NCBI GenBank assembly: GCA_025449115.1
Contig: JAHLKC010000082.1
Coordinates: forward strand, 62,001 to 126,000
DNA: 64,000 bases
From: Chytridium lagenaria
Lineage: Eukaryota; Chytridiomycota; Chytridiomycetes; Chytridiales; Chytridiaceae
Reading direction: 5' to 3'
Part shown: positions 1 through 11,749 of the stretch, piece by piece
Layout of the letters: each line of letters begins with the position of its first letter
Position numbering within the stretch: position 1 is the first letter of the stretch
Notes under the pieces: generated by a model
Database searches by the model: none
The model's input: the letters and a program-made list of their open reading frames with translations, nothing else
Told to the model about the DNA's origin: nothing
Position numbers and translations under genes: made by a program

Positions 1-3000
1 TCGGGACTTGACGGCGTTAGATCAATATCTTGACTCTCTCGGCTCGTATTCATATTTTGGGACGGAATAAGCGGACTCAACAACTCTGTCCCCAGCAACG
101 TTCTACTTCTCAACAAAGAATCCGAATCCACATTTTCATCCTGCAGCCGTCTCCTCGTCAACCGTCCACGTCCACCCATCCACCGTCTCGGAGAAACATC
201 CCCAAGCTCCTTGAACTTATCAAGCGACTCAAAATCAGCCGCCCGACGCGGTGACTCAGATGGTGCCGCCATCGCGGCATCCGCCGAGTTCGCATGTACC
301 TTCCCCGTTCTCGGCGTTTTTGACAATTCCCTCGCAACCTTCCCCACAAGCTCAATAGGTGCATTCCTAATGAGCTTCTCATACCCCTCCCTGAACCACC
401 AAAAACATGGCCAACGAGCAAAACAGTAACGGGAAGACACCAACAATCATCTGAACGTATCCGGACCACTCTGGAGCGGCGGATCGGACACCGTTGGCCA
501 GAGTCGAAATGAGACTTGAGGGGGTGCTGTCTTTGCTTCCGTGTTTGAATGCGAGAACACCCATCATAGAAATCTGCATGATCATCAAGCCGGAGAGACA
601 TCTACGGATGGCCATAGGTGCGTGCAAGCCGGCGGATTCGTATTTGGGTAGGTGGACGTAGAGAAGAAGGTACTTGTGGACAAAGTAGGCGATAGCAAAG
701 AATGCGGCGCAGAAGGGTAGGATGAGCGGTGCGATCGCCGAGTCTGAACAAAATTCTAGGTTAGCATTGAACAATAAGGGACAAATACACATACAAGTTA
801 TTCCAATAACCCAGATCGCGGTGGGGGATGGTGTAAGAAACTCCGTAATTCAGGGAAGTGAGTAAAGACGGATAATAAGCATCCGACACATCTCTTGGGC
901 TCGTCCGCGACCAAGGCGCCAAACGTAGCAACCAAGTCAAAAGCACAGGTCCAGCAAGCACCAACTGCGCAGGAGCAACAGCAAACGCTTGAAGAATTAC
1001 ATAACTTATGATGGGAAGGAGAGCTCTGAATTACGGAAAATTTAAAATCAGACACGTTGCAAGCAATGGAAGACCAAGTAAAATTACTGGATTTTTGTTT
1101 CATACCTTTGGCATGGTATCTCCCAAGATCTGAATGACGGTATTAAAATTGAGATCCGTTTTATCCAAAATATCCCATAAAGTACGCCCGACAACGTAAA
1201 GAAGAATATTGTAGATAATGTAGAAGAAGTATCTAATCCGCAATTTAGCATCATAGAAAAATATCCCCAGCCAAATGAGATCATAACCACAACTTACTTT
1301 GAAAACACAGACATCTCAATCCAGCTGAGTGCCTCCATTCCCTGAAGCTGCGAAAGCACTAAAAAGACACAACTATCAGGAAAAACCCCCCACATAAACA
1401 GAAAAAGATACATTTTAACAGATAGTCCACTCACCCGTCAACAGCGCTGGCAACGGACGAAGTCCAAGCATTAAACAACAAAGTTAACACAACCTGCTGC
1501 AACATCTCTTTCCCATTCTTCCCTAACCGATCAAAAAGATCTTTCAAGAACGGGAACTTTTCAAGATCCATCGACGGTAGAACGTTTAAGGACGCAAGGG
1601 TGAAAATAGCAATAGTGGACAGGAACACGACAAATACAAGAACAGAGTTCACGACAAGACCGCGGAGGACTTTCACGGAGGAATCAGCGGCCCGGGAGGA
1701 CAGGTTGGGCCAGTATATGTCGCGAGGTTCAGGGGCCATACGGGCCATGCAGGCAAACGGGCGACGGGAGAGGATGATTTGAGAGCTATAGTCTATTAAA
1801 GCAAAATTTGGTTAGTGAAGGAAGGACCTCTCAACTTTTTTGAAACAAACTCAAAGAAAACGAAAGGCATCAGAAAAAAAAGGCTATGATTGACAATAGT
1901 AAAACAGATAGAAATCATGGCGTAACATCAGCAACACTAAACTTATAGGCCGATCAATGTAAAGGCAAAGGAAAGGGGAAAAAAAAAAACCAAAAGAAAA
2001 AAGAAAAAAAAAAAAGAAAGGCCAACTCACAGCACTTTCCGGCGACTCAAACGTCACAAAACCAACCGCCGTTGGCGGCGACCTCTCAGGCGACCTCCTC
2101 AACTCATGCACCATCGAATCCCACTCCTTGAACCTCTCCGCATAATACCTCGCACTATCCACAACCTCCCCTCCCAACCCCAAAAACCCAACCCGATGCG
2201 TCGGTCTCAACCTCGGATCCACCGCATCCAAATACGCCATCATCTCCAACAACGACGGATCGGCCGTATCCGAAGTTGAAAACCTCCTATTCTGCAACAA
2301 AGGCGCCCCCTCAACATCCCCATACTCCCCATTCGCAACCCCATTCAAAAGAGCTGGAGAGGAAGGCGTTCCGAAAAACCACAACCAACTCGGATGTGCA
2401 CGGAAAAGTCGTTTTCCTTTGCGAACGTCGAAATACACGCGCTCAAGTTGTTGAAGGCATAAAGCACGGTTGCGAACGGCGTTGCGGAGCTTGTTCCATT
2501 TACGACAGATAACAACGTTCTCGACGAACCGACACCGAGGTTTTCGAAAAACGCGGCGAGGTCGACTTCGTGGCGGAGTTCGCGGGGATGCCAAATACGA
2601 TGAGGGAGCGCATTTCGATCTTGCTGAGACGGGTGCGGCGGAGGACGTATTCCGTATAGTGGAGCTTAAGGTCGACGTAGCCGCGGTAGTAGATGACCAA
2701 GGCACCGCTGTGAATATACGGAATCAACGCAAAATATTGCATTAAATGACGTGAAGGGTATGCAAAACGCGAAAAGCAATGCAACAACAACAAAGGAAAA
2801 AAAGGTAGATCAAAGAACATAAACTCACAATCCAATAAACGAAAACACCCAAGTAAACAACAAATGCACTCTAAGATGCGGTGAACTATTTGGCACGTTC
2901 TCCACTGTCAACGCCCTCAAATAAGCTGCCTCATCCAGATCCTTCTGCTGCAACGGTAACGGATTCGCAAAATAATTCACGGGCACTAAAACAAGTAATC

Positions 3001-3380
3001 CAAGAACACTCAACACCGTGAAGAGTTTTGCGGATTGTTGGAGAAAGCGGAGAAGCTACTTGTGTTAGATGTACCAAAACAGGGGGTTTGGGACGTACGA
3101 GAACGCCATCAAGACCAACGGTGGTGACGAGGAAAGATTCGGGACGGACCAAACAGTGGAGATCCATGTGAAGGGGTCTGGGGAGTTTCGGGGGTCGACC
3201 GCTGACGAGATGTAAGCCATAAAAACATTTGAGTATTCTACCTTTTAGTGTTCGACGAGGAGAGTAGATGTCTTTAAAGACATTCCGTACGCTGATGAAG
3301 ATGATGACGCAGAATATTCCAAGGGTGCTGAATGTAACGAGAGCGACGCTGAGACCTGCGGGAAGAAGGTCAGATGCGAG
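1..3380 (-). CDS. CSC1/OSCA (TMEM63)-family stress-gated cation channel, multi-exon, 3' end beyond window
   Basis: Probable plasma-membrane, mechanically or osmotically gated calcium-permeable channel of the CSC1/OSCA/TMEM63 (DUF221) family. Seen in order on the minus strand: an N-terminal TM0 segment followed by the family-like VRNVFKDIYSPRR (about 3260-3370); a second TM block (2825-3010); the start of the cytosolic domain with YTEYVLRRTRLSK and VFGIPANSATK (2500-2735); its end with TAVGFVTFESPESAV (about 2040-2110); the hallmark PEPRDIYWPNL before the pore TMs (1660-1740); further TM exons (380-1290); and a hydrophilic Ser/Arg-rich tail that stays open through base 1. The exact start is unresolved: the TM0 frame has an upstream stop near 3390 without an in-frame ATG, so a short first exon or an indel is likely. 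Exon borders are approximate. Family assignment is firm from the PEPRDIYWPNL signature; gating is inferred from the family. Confidence 0.85.
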
Positions 3381-3917
3381 TCGTTATCAGCATGCATTTT
3401 TAAAAAAAATGGATCCTTGGAGATGATGTCCCAAGTTGTTCATATACAGAGTTTTCCAAACATCATTGCAATTCCTTGAACCTTCCGAGCCGTCTTCCGA
3501 CTCCTTTAAGCCATCCCCCCTCCCATCCCTCCGCACTTCCCAATCATCCCAAACTCCCATCACCTACCCAAATGTCCCAGATTCGGATTATTAGGGTCAT
3601 TCTCTTCACCCCCTCCCTTTCCATCCCAAACCCCGACGATTCCTTCATGGTGTCTAGACAGTCTATAGATGGATGGGAGCGTAGGGGTAAAGGTGAGTTT
3701 TTTACCAACAACTTTTTCTCGGATTTGCCCAATCACATGGTGCTTGTACCCTTATATTGGAAATGGGCAACTAACTCCCTTTCATGAAAAATATTTTGTT
3801 TTGACACTAAAAGTTATGTATACGACAGATGAAAGACTTTTTTTTGTTGTTTTGATGAGACATTGATGCGGTGATGGGGACGAAAAGGCGCGTGAAAGGG
3901 GGTGGGAGGAGCGGGAT
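3381..3917. other. intergenic, CSC1 5' side / RSPH3 3' side
   Basis: About 540 bp between the CSC1 N-terminus and the RSPH3 stop codon. A CT-rich patch around 3500-3620 suggests an upstream untranslated region or promoter for CSC1. I see no supported gene or RNA here. Confidence 0.5.
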
Positions 3918-6134
3918 TTAGTAGCGAGATCCGGTGCGTTTTGATTCTTTTTGTTGAGGAGGTGGGATGCCGTTGTTGCGGAGTGTACGGACGGATTGGC
4001 GGATAACATCTGCGAGTTCAAATAGTCATTCATGTTTAGTAAAAATACCCAAAATAAGAAGAAAAAGGTAAGATAACCCTAAGGCATGAATCAACAACAA
4101 AAAAAAAGACGTCAAAAACGTAAACCCACCATCCACCACCGCCTCGCCATCTTCAACCTCTCCATATTCTTATCCACCTCCCCACTCAACCACGGCAAAA
4201 ACAACGTTTCGACCTCCTTCTCAACCGCATCATAAAAGTATCCATTCGTCGACAAATTGTCCAAGACAGAGGGTACAAGGTTCGCAAGGTATGCTTGTGC
4301 GAACGCTCTAGCAGACACCTTTTCAGCCGCTTCTTGCTTTTCTTTGAGAATACGGATCTGTTCTGCAAGACGACGCTCTTTTTCTTCAGTGCGACGACGT
4401 TCGGCATCTTCGAGACGTTGGACTTCGGCGAGTTCGGCGTTGCGACGTTCTTCGTGGTCGCGCTGGGGAATGAAGATGTGAGAAAAGCATTATAAATTTC
4501 TCGCCCAGAACGATTTGGTAAGCATCTCCAAAACTTCCTCCATACACACAGGGGGGGGATTTATAAAACGGGCCGGACGGTACGAAGAAGAAAAAAATAG
4601 AACAACAACAAAAGAAAGCCCCCGGAATGCGTGGAACCAACGCGTAAACAAAACAGTCGGACGCTTCCAACACATTACGAAAAAAAAATTGAACATCAAA
4701 CCCTCCTGATGTGCAGAACCAAACGCGCAAAAGGTACACCGCCAAATCCAAACACGCGTATAACAAGAAATCCCCTTACCTGATGCTTCCTCAACATCTC
4801 CATCTCCTCCTCCTCCATCACCTCCATAAGCGCCTGTTCAATAGTTTTCCCCACAATGACTTCCAAAAGCGGTGCCACCTCATAATCAAAATCAAACAAC
4901 TCCCCATCAGCAACCTGCGTCTCCACATCCAACCCACTTTTCTGCGGCACATAAAGCGGGCTGGGTGCACGATCCAAGAAAGCATCCGTTTGGGGTCCCA
5001 GCAATGGCTTCAGGGACTTTATCAGAGAGTTCTTCGAGGTAGAGATCGGTTTGGACGTCAATGTGTTTACGACCGTCAACGGGGTCTGGGGTTCGGACGC
5101 GACGTTGGGCTTCGGCTCGACGTTTGGCGCGGAGACGACGTTTGAGTTCGTTTTGGCGTTGGATTTCTACGGGATCGGGTTGGGCGTGCTGGAAAGGTTG
5201 GGTTTTTTTTTGTTTTTTTTTTTGGTCGGCGTCGAGAGGAGACAAGGGTGAGAAAGGTGAGGTGTTTTTTGTTAAGGTCGAGACGAGACAAGGGTAAGAA
5301 GTGTGAGGTGTTTTTTGTTAGAGTCAAGACGAGACAAGGGTGAGAAGGGTGTTTTTTTTTGTGGGAGTCGAGAGGAGACAAGGGTATAAAAGAATTCAAA
5401 GACTCACAAGAGGGATGACGGGGGACGCATAAGTGTTTCCACGATGAATTCTACGATCATACATAATGTTCACAGGTCTATCTATCAAAAAAATAAATCA
5501 CGTTAATATCGCTGCTCCCCCCTAAATCTCTTCTCAACACTTCAACAGCTCCATGCACTTTGGCTCTTTCAATCTCCCAGCCTTCCAATAACGATGAAAT
5601 AGCCATCCCAGCATTACCCCACGCGATCATACCAAACAACACGTTCACGCTCCAAAAATTCCACGCTATATTACACACTCTATCGTTCTCCACTCCACTG
5701 TCCACTCCACTGTCCCCTCCACTCTCCCCTCCATAACCCTTCCCTCCCAACCCTTCCTCCTCCCCACGCCCCTTACCATCTCAACAAAACCATCCCCTCG
5801 TCCTCAACACCAACCATAACCCGCCTACCCCCTCAACACAAAAACCCCCATACCACCAAACCTACCCCCATACCCTCAACACCAAACCCACCTCCCCGGC
5901 CTCCCTTCAAAAAGAAAAAAACCAAAAAAAAAAAACTCACGGCGCCCGACTCCCCTCCTTCTCACTCGGCTCCCGATACTTCTTCCTACTCGCCGCCACA
6001 GCCCTCGGCTCCGCAGCAAACGAATAAGCCTCCGCACCACTCTGTCGTGTCGTCGTAGGATCATACGGTTTACTCTCTTCCACCATCGTCTGCGACTTTG
6101 GGAGCGGGGGGTGTGTCGACAACATGGTGAACAA
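3918..6134 (-). CDS. RSPH3: Radial spoke protein 3 (RSPH3/RSP3), axonemal
   Basis: Structural protein of the flagellar radial spoke stalk; the family dimerises and anchors spokes to the axoneme. Seen on the minus strand: N-terminal exon (5937-6134) with YSFAAEPRAV and KKYREP; exon near 5405-5480 with NIMYDRRIHRGNTYA; exon about 5000-5215 with RTPDPVDGRKHIDVQTDLYL; QTDAFLDRAPSPLYVPQKSG and GELFDFDYEVAPLLEVIVGK (about 4780-5000); a charged coiled coil (about 4330-4450); ARAFAQAYLANLVPS and GYFYDAV..LFLPWLSGEVDKNMER (4130-4318); last exon ADVIRQSVRTLRNNG ending at 3918. These are the diagnostic RSPH3 blocks. Two one-base shifts interrupt it, at the GGGG near 4992 and at about 4135-4142 (MARRVVDG expected), each fixed by one homopolymer base. 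The start ATG is the first with a continuous N-terminal exon. Its presence argues for a motile-flagellated organism. Confidence 0.93.
5228..5390. repeat. minisatellite inside an RSPH3 intron
   Basis: Four imperfect tandem copies of a roughly 45-50 bp unit built around GAGACAAGGGTGAGAAG plus a T-run. The array fills the intron between the NIMYDRR and QTDLYL exons of RSPH3. Repeats are directly visible; unit length varies with the T-run. Confidence 0.85.
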
Positions 6135-6573
6135 AGGACCACCAACAAATAAAATGGGATTGACAAGTTTGTTTTTGTTGAAAATTTTTCAGGGGAGAGA
6201 GTTTTTGGAGGGGGATATCATATATATTTTGTTGGGAGGGGGCATAACCCGCGGAAACCAGCCGCGCAAACAACAACGACAAAACAAACGAAAAAGATAG
6301 AAAGAGCGAGAGACGAGAAAATCAAAAAAGGACCTCCAAAAAAAAAACAACAAACACGTTTTCTTCAACGAAAAATAAACAAGGTATGGAACCGTGAAAA
6401 AAAACAAAAACCGAACCGGGATACACATCAAACCGACGACAAAACCGAAACGAAAAAGACACCATAAAAACATAAAAAAGAACCCCAATAACGTCGCCAT
6501 TACGGATGGGCTTGTTCCAACAAAAAAAAAAACCACAAAAAGAGGATGAACCAAATAAATTCAATATCCCATC
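6135..6573. promoter_or_regulatory. RSPH3 upstream region, A/T-homopolymer rich
   Basis: About 440 bp between the RSPH3 start and the duplicated 3' exon of the neighbouring SAM gene. It is rich in A-runs on the plus strand. It must hold the RSPH3 promoter and possibly the 3' untranslated region of the upstream gene, but I cannot pick a specific element. Confidence 0.4.
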
Positions 6574-6912
6574 CAAAACACCTCATAAAACCTCCTCCTT
6601 CACCATCACCCCCTCCACAGGCGTATCCGGCGGCGTCATCACCTCAAAACCCTCAAACCCTGCTCCTCTCCCATCCCTCAAAATCACTTCACTCACACAC
6701 CGTTGCTTCACATCAACCCCCTCAATCAACTCAATCGAGGAGCTCACAAAACACCTCATAACACCTTCTCCTTCACCATCACCCCCTTCACAGGCGTATC
6801 CGGCGGCGTCATCACCTCAACACCCTCAAACCCTGCTCCTCTCCCATCCCTCAAAATCACTTCACTCACACACCGTTGCTTCACATCAACCCCCTCAATC
6901 AAAGAGCTCACA
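6574..6912. repeat. direct tandem duplication (~170 bp x 2) of the SAM-gene terminal exon
   Basis: Bases 6574-6747 and 6748-6912 are near-identical direct copies. On the minus strand each copy encodes the same segment (VDVKQRCVSEVIL ... VMTPPDTPV ... MVKE-VL) and ends in its own TGA. They differ by a few substitutions and short indels. Confidence 0.9.
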
Positions 6913-8440
6913 GGTTGCATAGACCGTCTCGAAACCGGGGTATTGGTGAGCGTGACATCTAAAGAAACACCACGCAAAAAAATAAAAATAGAACCCGTTA
7001 AACCAAAATTCCTCCCATCAAAAAAACACCGGGAAAACCAGGATAAAGCAAAAAAAAAAGAGGGGCTCACCGTGTCTAAATCACGGACAGAGCGATCCTT
7101 TTTCTCGACATCGGAAAATGCGTAACAGGCAGTCAGAAAGGTCTTCGAGGAGTGTACTCCAGACTCGCGTTTTGCGGGGTTTTTTCAGAGGTTCCATGAC
7201 CGTAGATTCATCTTTCCACAATCAAAATAAATTAAGTAGTTTGTTTGCGGGAAAAAGCTCAAGACTTTAGAGGTACGGGGAAAAGCAAAAGCCAAAAAAG
7301 ATCGTGGAAGTAGAGGTACGGGGAAAAGTGAAAAAGCAAAAAAAAAAAAGAGAGAGAGAGCGTAGAAGTAGAACGTGAAAAGTAAAAAAGCAGAAAAAGA
7401 GCGTAGAAGTAGAGGTACGGGGAAAAAGTAGAAGAAAAAAAGAAACATACCTTCTACGCTTTTCGGCTCAACATTTTCTTCCGGTATCGCCTCAACATCC
7501 TCATCGACTTTTTTCTCATCTACACCAAAAAAAAGGAATAAGCACCAACACCGTCCCCCAAAAAAAACAAACTATATACCTCCACCCCCCTCCATCTCCT
7601 CCCCCGCACCCCCCTCCCCAACTCCTTCCCCTTCACCTCCTCCACCCGAACTCTAACCGCGACCAACTTTGGTAAATACAACTTCATCCGCTCACTCAAC
7701 AACCTCCGTCTCCGTCTCCGTTTGACAACAACCTCATCACAGTAAAACAACGACACCAGAAAAGCAATGAAGGCGGTGACGGATGTATAGAGGAAGGCGG
7801 GGATGGTTTTAAGGAGGGAGGGGGGTGGTGCGTGTGGAGATGGGTGGTGTGGGTGTGGGTGAGATGGGTGAGGGTTGTTTCGAGGGTGTGGAGACGGTGG
7901 GTGAGGTCGTGGGGGGGGAGGGGGAGGGGGAGGGGGGTGGGGATGTGGGGTGGAGTTTGTGGAGGAGACGTTTGGCGTGGCCGAGTTTGAAGCCTATGGC
8001 TTGGGTGAGGTCGTGGATGGAGGCTAGTTGGATCTATGTAGAAGATGGAGGAAGGGAGTAAGCGAGTTTTGACATTAGAATGATACAATGGGTGTGATGA
8101 AAGCATGACAACATATGGGTAGCGTTGATGAAAGTGATGAAAACAAAACAAAAGCCGTGTTCATAACACATGGATAGCGTTGATGAAAGTGATGAAACCA
8201 AAACAAAGTGAAGTGTTCCTAAAGCATGACAACACATATACAGCGTCGATGAAGGTGTGATGAAACCAAAACAAAAGTCTAGTGTTCATAAAGTGCAATT
8301 AAACCAAAACGCGGTTTTCCATAAAACCCATCAAAAATAAACTCAACTGCCTCCATAGTCTCAAACCCATGCTCCTCCAAAGCCTGCATATACTGAAGGA
8401 GACGAAGCTCTGCAAGCAGGTCAACGACCTGAGACTCCAT
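6756..8440 (-). CDS. SAM-domain, single-pass membrane protein (hypothetical), multi-exon
   Basis: Unrecognised protein with an N-terminal sterile alpha motif. Exon 1 (8348-8440) starts MESQVVDLLAELRLLQYMQA. After an intron (8034-8347) the next exon completes the SAM domain with HDLTQAIGFKLGHAKRLLHK, matching the conserved DL..IG...GH..RLL end of SAM folds. A Pro/Ser/His-rich spacer follows, then a hydrophobic helix (TSVTAFIAFLVSLFY, about 7750-7790), then a strongly basic stretch (KRRRRRRLL). Later exons lie near 7470-7530, 7075-7200 (SVRDLDT before a donor) and 6756-6960, ending MVKEKVL at a TGA. The 3' exon is duplicated downstream, so an alternative end at 6583 is possible. SAM domains mediate protein oligomerisation; membrane anchoring is inferred from the helix and arginine cluster. 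Middle exon borders are uncertain. Confidence 0.6.
7265..7440. repeat. purine-rich minisatellite in an intron of the SAM gene
   Basis: Four to five imperfect copies of GTAGAGGTACGGGGAAAAG followed by A-rich or GA-rich spacers of variable length, with unit spacing of about 35-50 bp. It is almost purely purine on the plus strand. Confidence 0.8.
8095..8295. repeat. minisatellite in intron 1 of the SAM gene
   Basis: Three imperfect tandem copies (starting about 8101, 8163 and 8221) of a 58-70 bp unit containing AGCGTTGATGAAAGTGATGA, then AACCAAAACAAA and GTGTTCATAA. It lies wholly within the 314-bp intron that splits the SAM domain. Confidence 0.85.
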
Positions 8441-9382
8441 CAAAAACGGGCAAGCTTTGCTGGTCTTTTTTTTTCTGGAATGTCCGAACTTTTGATCAAG
8501 TTTTTGGAATGTTTTTTTTGGTGGCTGGTGTCAAGACGTTGTGAGGGTGTGATGGTCTGTGGTTGGCTGGTGTTGTGTTAGAGAGTGAGGGTGTGAATGG
8601 TGAAATGTGGTTTTATTCGTGAGGTGAATCTCGTAAAGAAAAGAGTTGAAAAGACCACACGCGTATCTCAGTGAAAAAGTAGGGATTGGAATGGAGTTGA
8701 TGAAGAACCGAACACAGCTTGTAACGATGACTTGAAACCAACAGAGACATAAGCAACACTATATCCCCTACACCGCCTACTCTACTGAGGAGAATCTTAA
8801 TGATGTTCTTTTATCCCAAGTTCTTTTTTGTTCCAACCAGCCAGAAGCTAGAAGGCATGATGATCCAAGGTGCTTAACCGAATATCACAATGAATACACT
8901 TTACAGTACTTGGCGGAGCAGCAACCGTTTTTCGTCATGAACAGAATACAACTCAGCCGAGCGGCACTAAAGTAATCCAACTCGTTCAAGCAGCAACTGT
9001 TTTCGACATAAACAGCAATACAACCTCTGCAACGTTTTTTTGGTCATGACGTCCTAGATCCCTGTGTTGAGTGATGGTAGAACAGGTGTCAATGTTTGCT
9101 CCACCATGACAACCAGGTTCCAATCCCTTCCAGTTGGACAACCTCAAAGATCGCATGGGACTACCTCTGATGCTTTTTTTGTGAACGTGATGCAAAAATC
9201 CTGTTGTATACTCGTAACAGTGACTCACTCCTCTTCATCCATACACCCATACCTTACAGCCCCAAAGGTACAAAGAATATAAAAGGTAATGCGATACGAA
9301 TCCCATTCCCATTTCCCAATTCCTCATACACACTTGCCACCACCACTTTCTAAACACCTACAAAGCCCTAAACAAAAAAACC
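8441..9382. promoter_or_regulatory. divergent intergenic region with TATA box for the CoA-transferase gene
   Basis: 940 bp between the divergently transcribed SAM gene and the CoA-transferase. A TATA-like TATAAAAG sits at about 9280, some 100 bp before the plus-strand ATG at 9383. A two-copy imperfect repeat (AGCAGCAACYGTTTT...ACAGMAATACAAC) lies at about 8915-8952 and 8990-9025. No supported gene. Confidence 0.5.
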
Positions 9383-11152
9383 ATGAACATCAAACCCCTC
9401 CTCCGATCCTCTCCATCCTCATTCATACCAAAACGTCATCTCCTCACAAGAAATGGACCTCCTAAATTCTGCGATACCCCTGAAGAAGCCGTTCAGGCCA
9501 TCAAGTCGGGTGACCGCGTGTTTGTGCATGGAGTGGCGGCGACACCGTCGACATTGCTGACAGGTGAGAGAACGGTCGGTGCATTGGGGGAGGAACTGAC
9601 CTGGGGGTTTTTTGTTGGTTCTTTGTAGCACTGGAAAAGAGAGCTGGGGAGTTGGAGAATGTGGAGTTTTGTCATTTGCATTTGGAGAAACCCAATCCGT
9701 GAGTATATATGAATGATTTGATGCTTTTTTCCATGCAACAAACGTTTTCACTTTATACTGAATCATTGTTTCCATGCCCCTAACAAACTCTTTTGTTATC
9801 TTTTATATAAACAAAGCTGCGCTCAACCCAAATACTCCAAATCCTTCTTCTCCAACAACTTTTTCATTGGCCCCAACCAACGCAAAAACGTCGCTCTCGG
9901 TGTCGGTTCCTACGTCCCCACCTTTCTCCACGAAGTCCCTGCTCTCATGCGTCGCGGTCTCGTGACCCCAGACGTGGCTCTCATCAACGTGTCCCCACCG
10001 GATCGTCACGGTTACGTTTCGCTTGGAGTGGAAGTGGCGACCGCGTTGCCAGCGGTTCAGACGGCCAAGACGGTGATTGCACAGATTAACCCTAATATGC
10101 CGTTTACGACGGGGTACTCGTTTGTGCATATGGATGCGTTGGATTATGTGTGTCAGGTGGATGAGCCGTTGCCAGAGAGGGCGACGGGGAAAGCGACGGA
10201 GGTGGAGGAGAAGATTGGGAAATGTATTGCGAGTCTTGTGACGGATGGAGCGACGCTTCAGATGGGTATCGGTAAATATGATTTCTGTGTATATATTTGT
10301 TTATATTCTTTATAACCATTTTTTTTGGAATACTAATTCCTTTATATTCTAAATTAATTTTTTTTATAAATGATGATCTGTAGGTGCCATCCCGAACGCT
10401 GTCCTCGCAGAACTGACCCACCACCGCGACCTTGGTATTCACACTGAAATGTTTGAAGAAGGCGTGATCCCATTGATTGACCGCGGTGTCATCACCAACC
10501 TCAACAAGACCTTTCTCCCCGGCAAGATCCTCACCTCTTTTATCATGGGCACCCGCGTCCTCTACGATTACGTGCACCAAAACCACTCTGTCGCGTTTAT
10601 GGATGCGTCAGTGACCAACAACCCCAGCATTATTGGATCCAACCCTAAAGTGACTGCGATTAATTCCGCGGTGGAGATTGATTTGACGGGACAGGTGTGT
10701 GCGGACAGTGTGGGGAGTCGAATGATTAGTGGTGTGGGTGGACAGGTGGACTTTGAGAGGGGTGCGGCGTTGTCACCTGGTGGATTACCGATTATATGTT
10801 TGCCGAGCACAGCCAAGGATGGGAGTTCGAGGATTGTGCCAGTGTTGAGACCAGGAGCTGGTGTGATTACGACAAGACCTCATGTGCATTATGGTAAGCA
10901 CCCATAGTAATTTATTTATTTTCTTCTCCCCAATCATCTTTTACTCTTTTCTTTTTCTCTTTCTTTTTCTTTCTTTCTTTCTTTCAATATCAATATCTTT
11001 TTTCTCTAGTTGTGACGGAATGGGGATACGCGTTCCTTTTCGGCAAGAACCTTCAGCAACGTGCTAAAGCGCTTATTGGGATTGCGCACCCTGATCACCG
11101 TGCAGAGCTTGAAAAGGCAGCGTTTCTGTCTTTGGGGATCAAGGCTTGGTGA
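9383..11152 (+). CDS. acetyl-CoA hydrolase / 4-hydroxybutyrate CoA-transferase family enzyme
   Basis: Class I CoA-transferase that moves CoA between short acyl groups or hydrolyses acetyl-CoA; likely mitochondrial because of the N-terminal MNIKPLLRSSPSSFIPKRH, rich in Arg/Lys/Ser with no acid. Five exons fit exactly: 9383-9563, 9629-9698, 9817-10271, 10384-10893, 11010-11152. They join to 1359 nt, a 452-residue protein with no frameshift. Motifs: GDRVFVHGVAATP near the N-terminus; VSPPDRHGYVSLG; MGIGAIPNAVLAEL; HTEMFEEG, which carries the Glu expected to form the covalent CoA-thioester intermediate; and GGQVDFERGAALSPGG. The length is nearer to the 430-450 residue 4-hydroxybutyrate CoA-transferase type than to yeast Ach1 (about 525), so the preferred acceptor is uncertain. 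Confidence 0.92.
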
Positions 11153-11749
11153 TTGAATTGAATTGAATTGGATGGGATGGATAATTGAATTGTTTTTTAC
11201 ACACACAAGAGAGAGAGAATAAAGCTATGGTATAATATATAGAAATGATATCTCAGTGATTGAGTATAGTTTATTAGTGACGTGTCTGTATTTCTAGAGT
11301 GAGTGTGAATTTATATACTATTATGTGTTATTTAAATAATGACGTATTTAATTAATTAATATAGTCTTTTTTGGAAAAAGAAAGAGGGTGGCAGCCACCC
11401 TTGTAATAAATAATAATTTTTTTATTTTTATTTTTAATTAAATTTGTTTTTTTTTTTAAATAATTATTGTATTAGTGGTGTGGGGTTTGCCATTCATTAA
11501 GTAAGCAACAGAGAGAGTATTAATGCTAATACTCTATAGTTCACAGTTCAGAGTCAGTCAGTTCAGTTCAGTTCAGTCAGCAATATTTAAATCATTCATC
11601 ATCCATCCATTCAATAATATAAATAACTATATTCATTCATATATACTATGCATATGTATTAGTTATTGACCATTAAACACTACATACTACTACATACTAC
11701 CTAACATACTACCTAACATACTAAATACTACTACTACTTATACTACGAG
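11153..11749. other. AT-rich intergenic region
   Basis: 600 bp of A/T-rich sequence with AATTAATTAATTAATA tracts and long T-runs, then a series of CTACTACATACTACCTAACATACTA microrepeats at about 11675-11745 just before the next ATG. It carries the CoA-transferase 3' region and the next gene's 5' region. Nothing else recognised. Confidence 0.6.

Noticed and set aside
6322..6554. Phe/Val-rich open frames suggesting a small membrane protein
   Set aside because: They are translations of T-runs downstream of the SAM gene stop, with no credible start or conserved motif.
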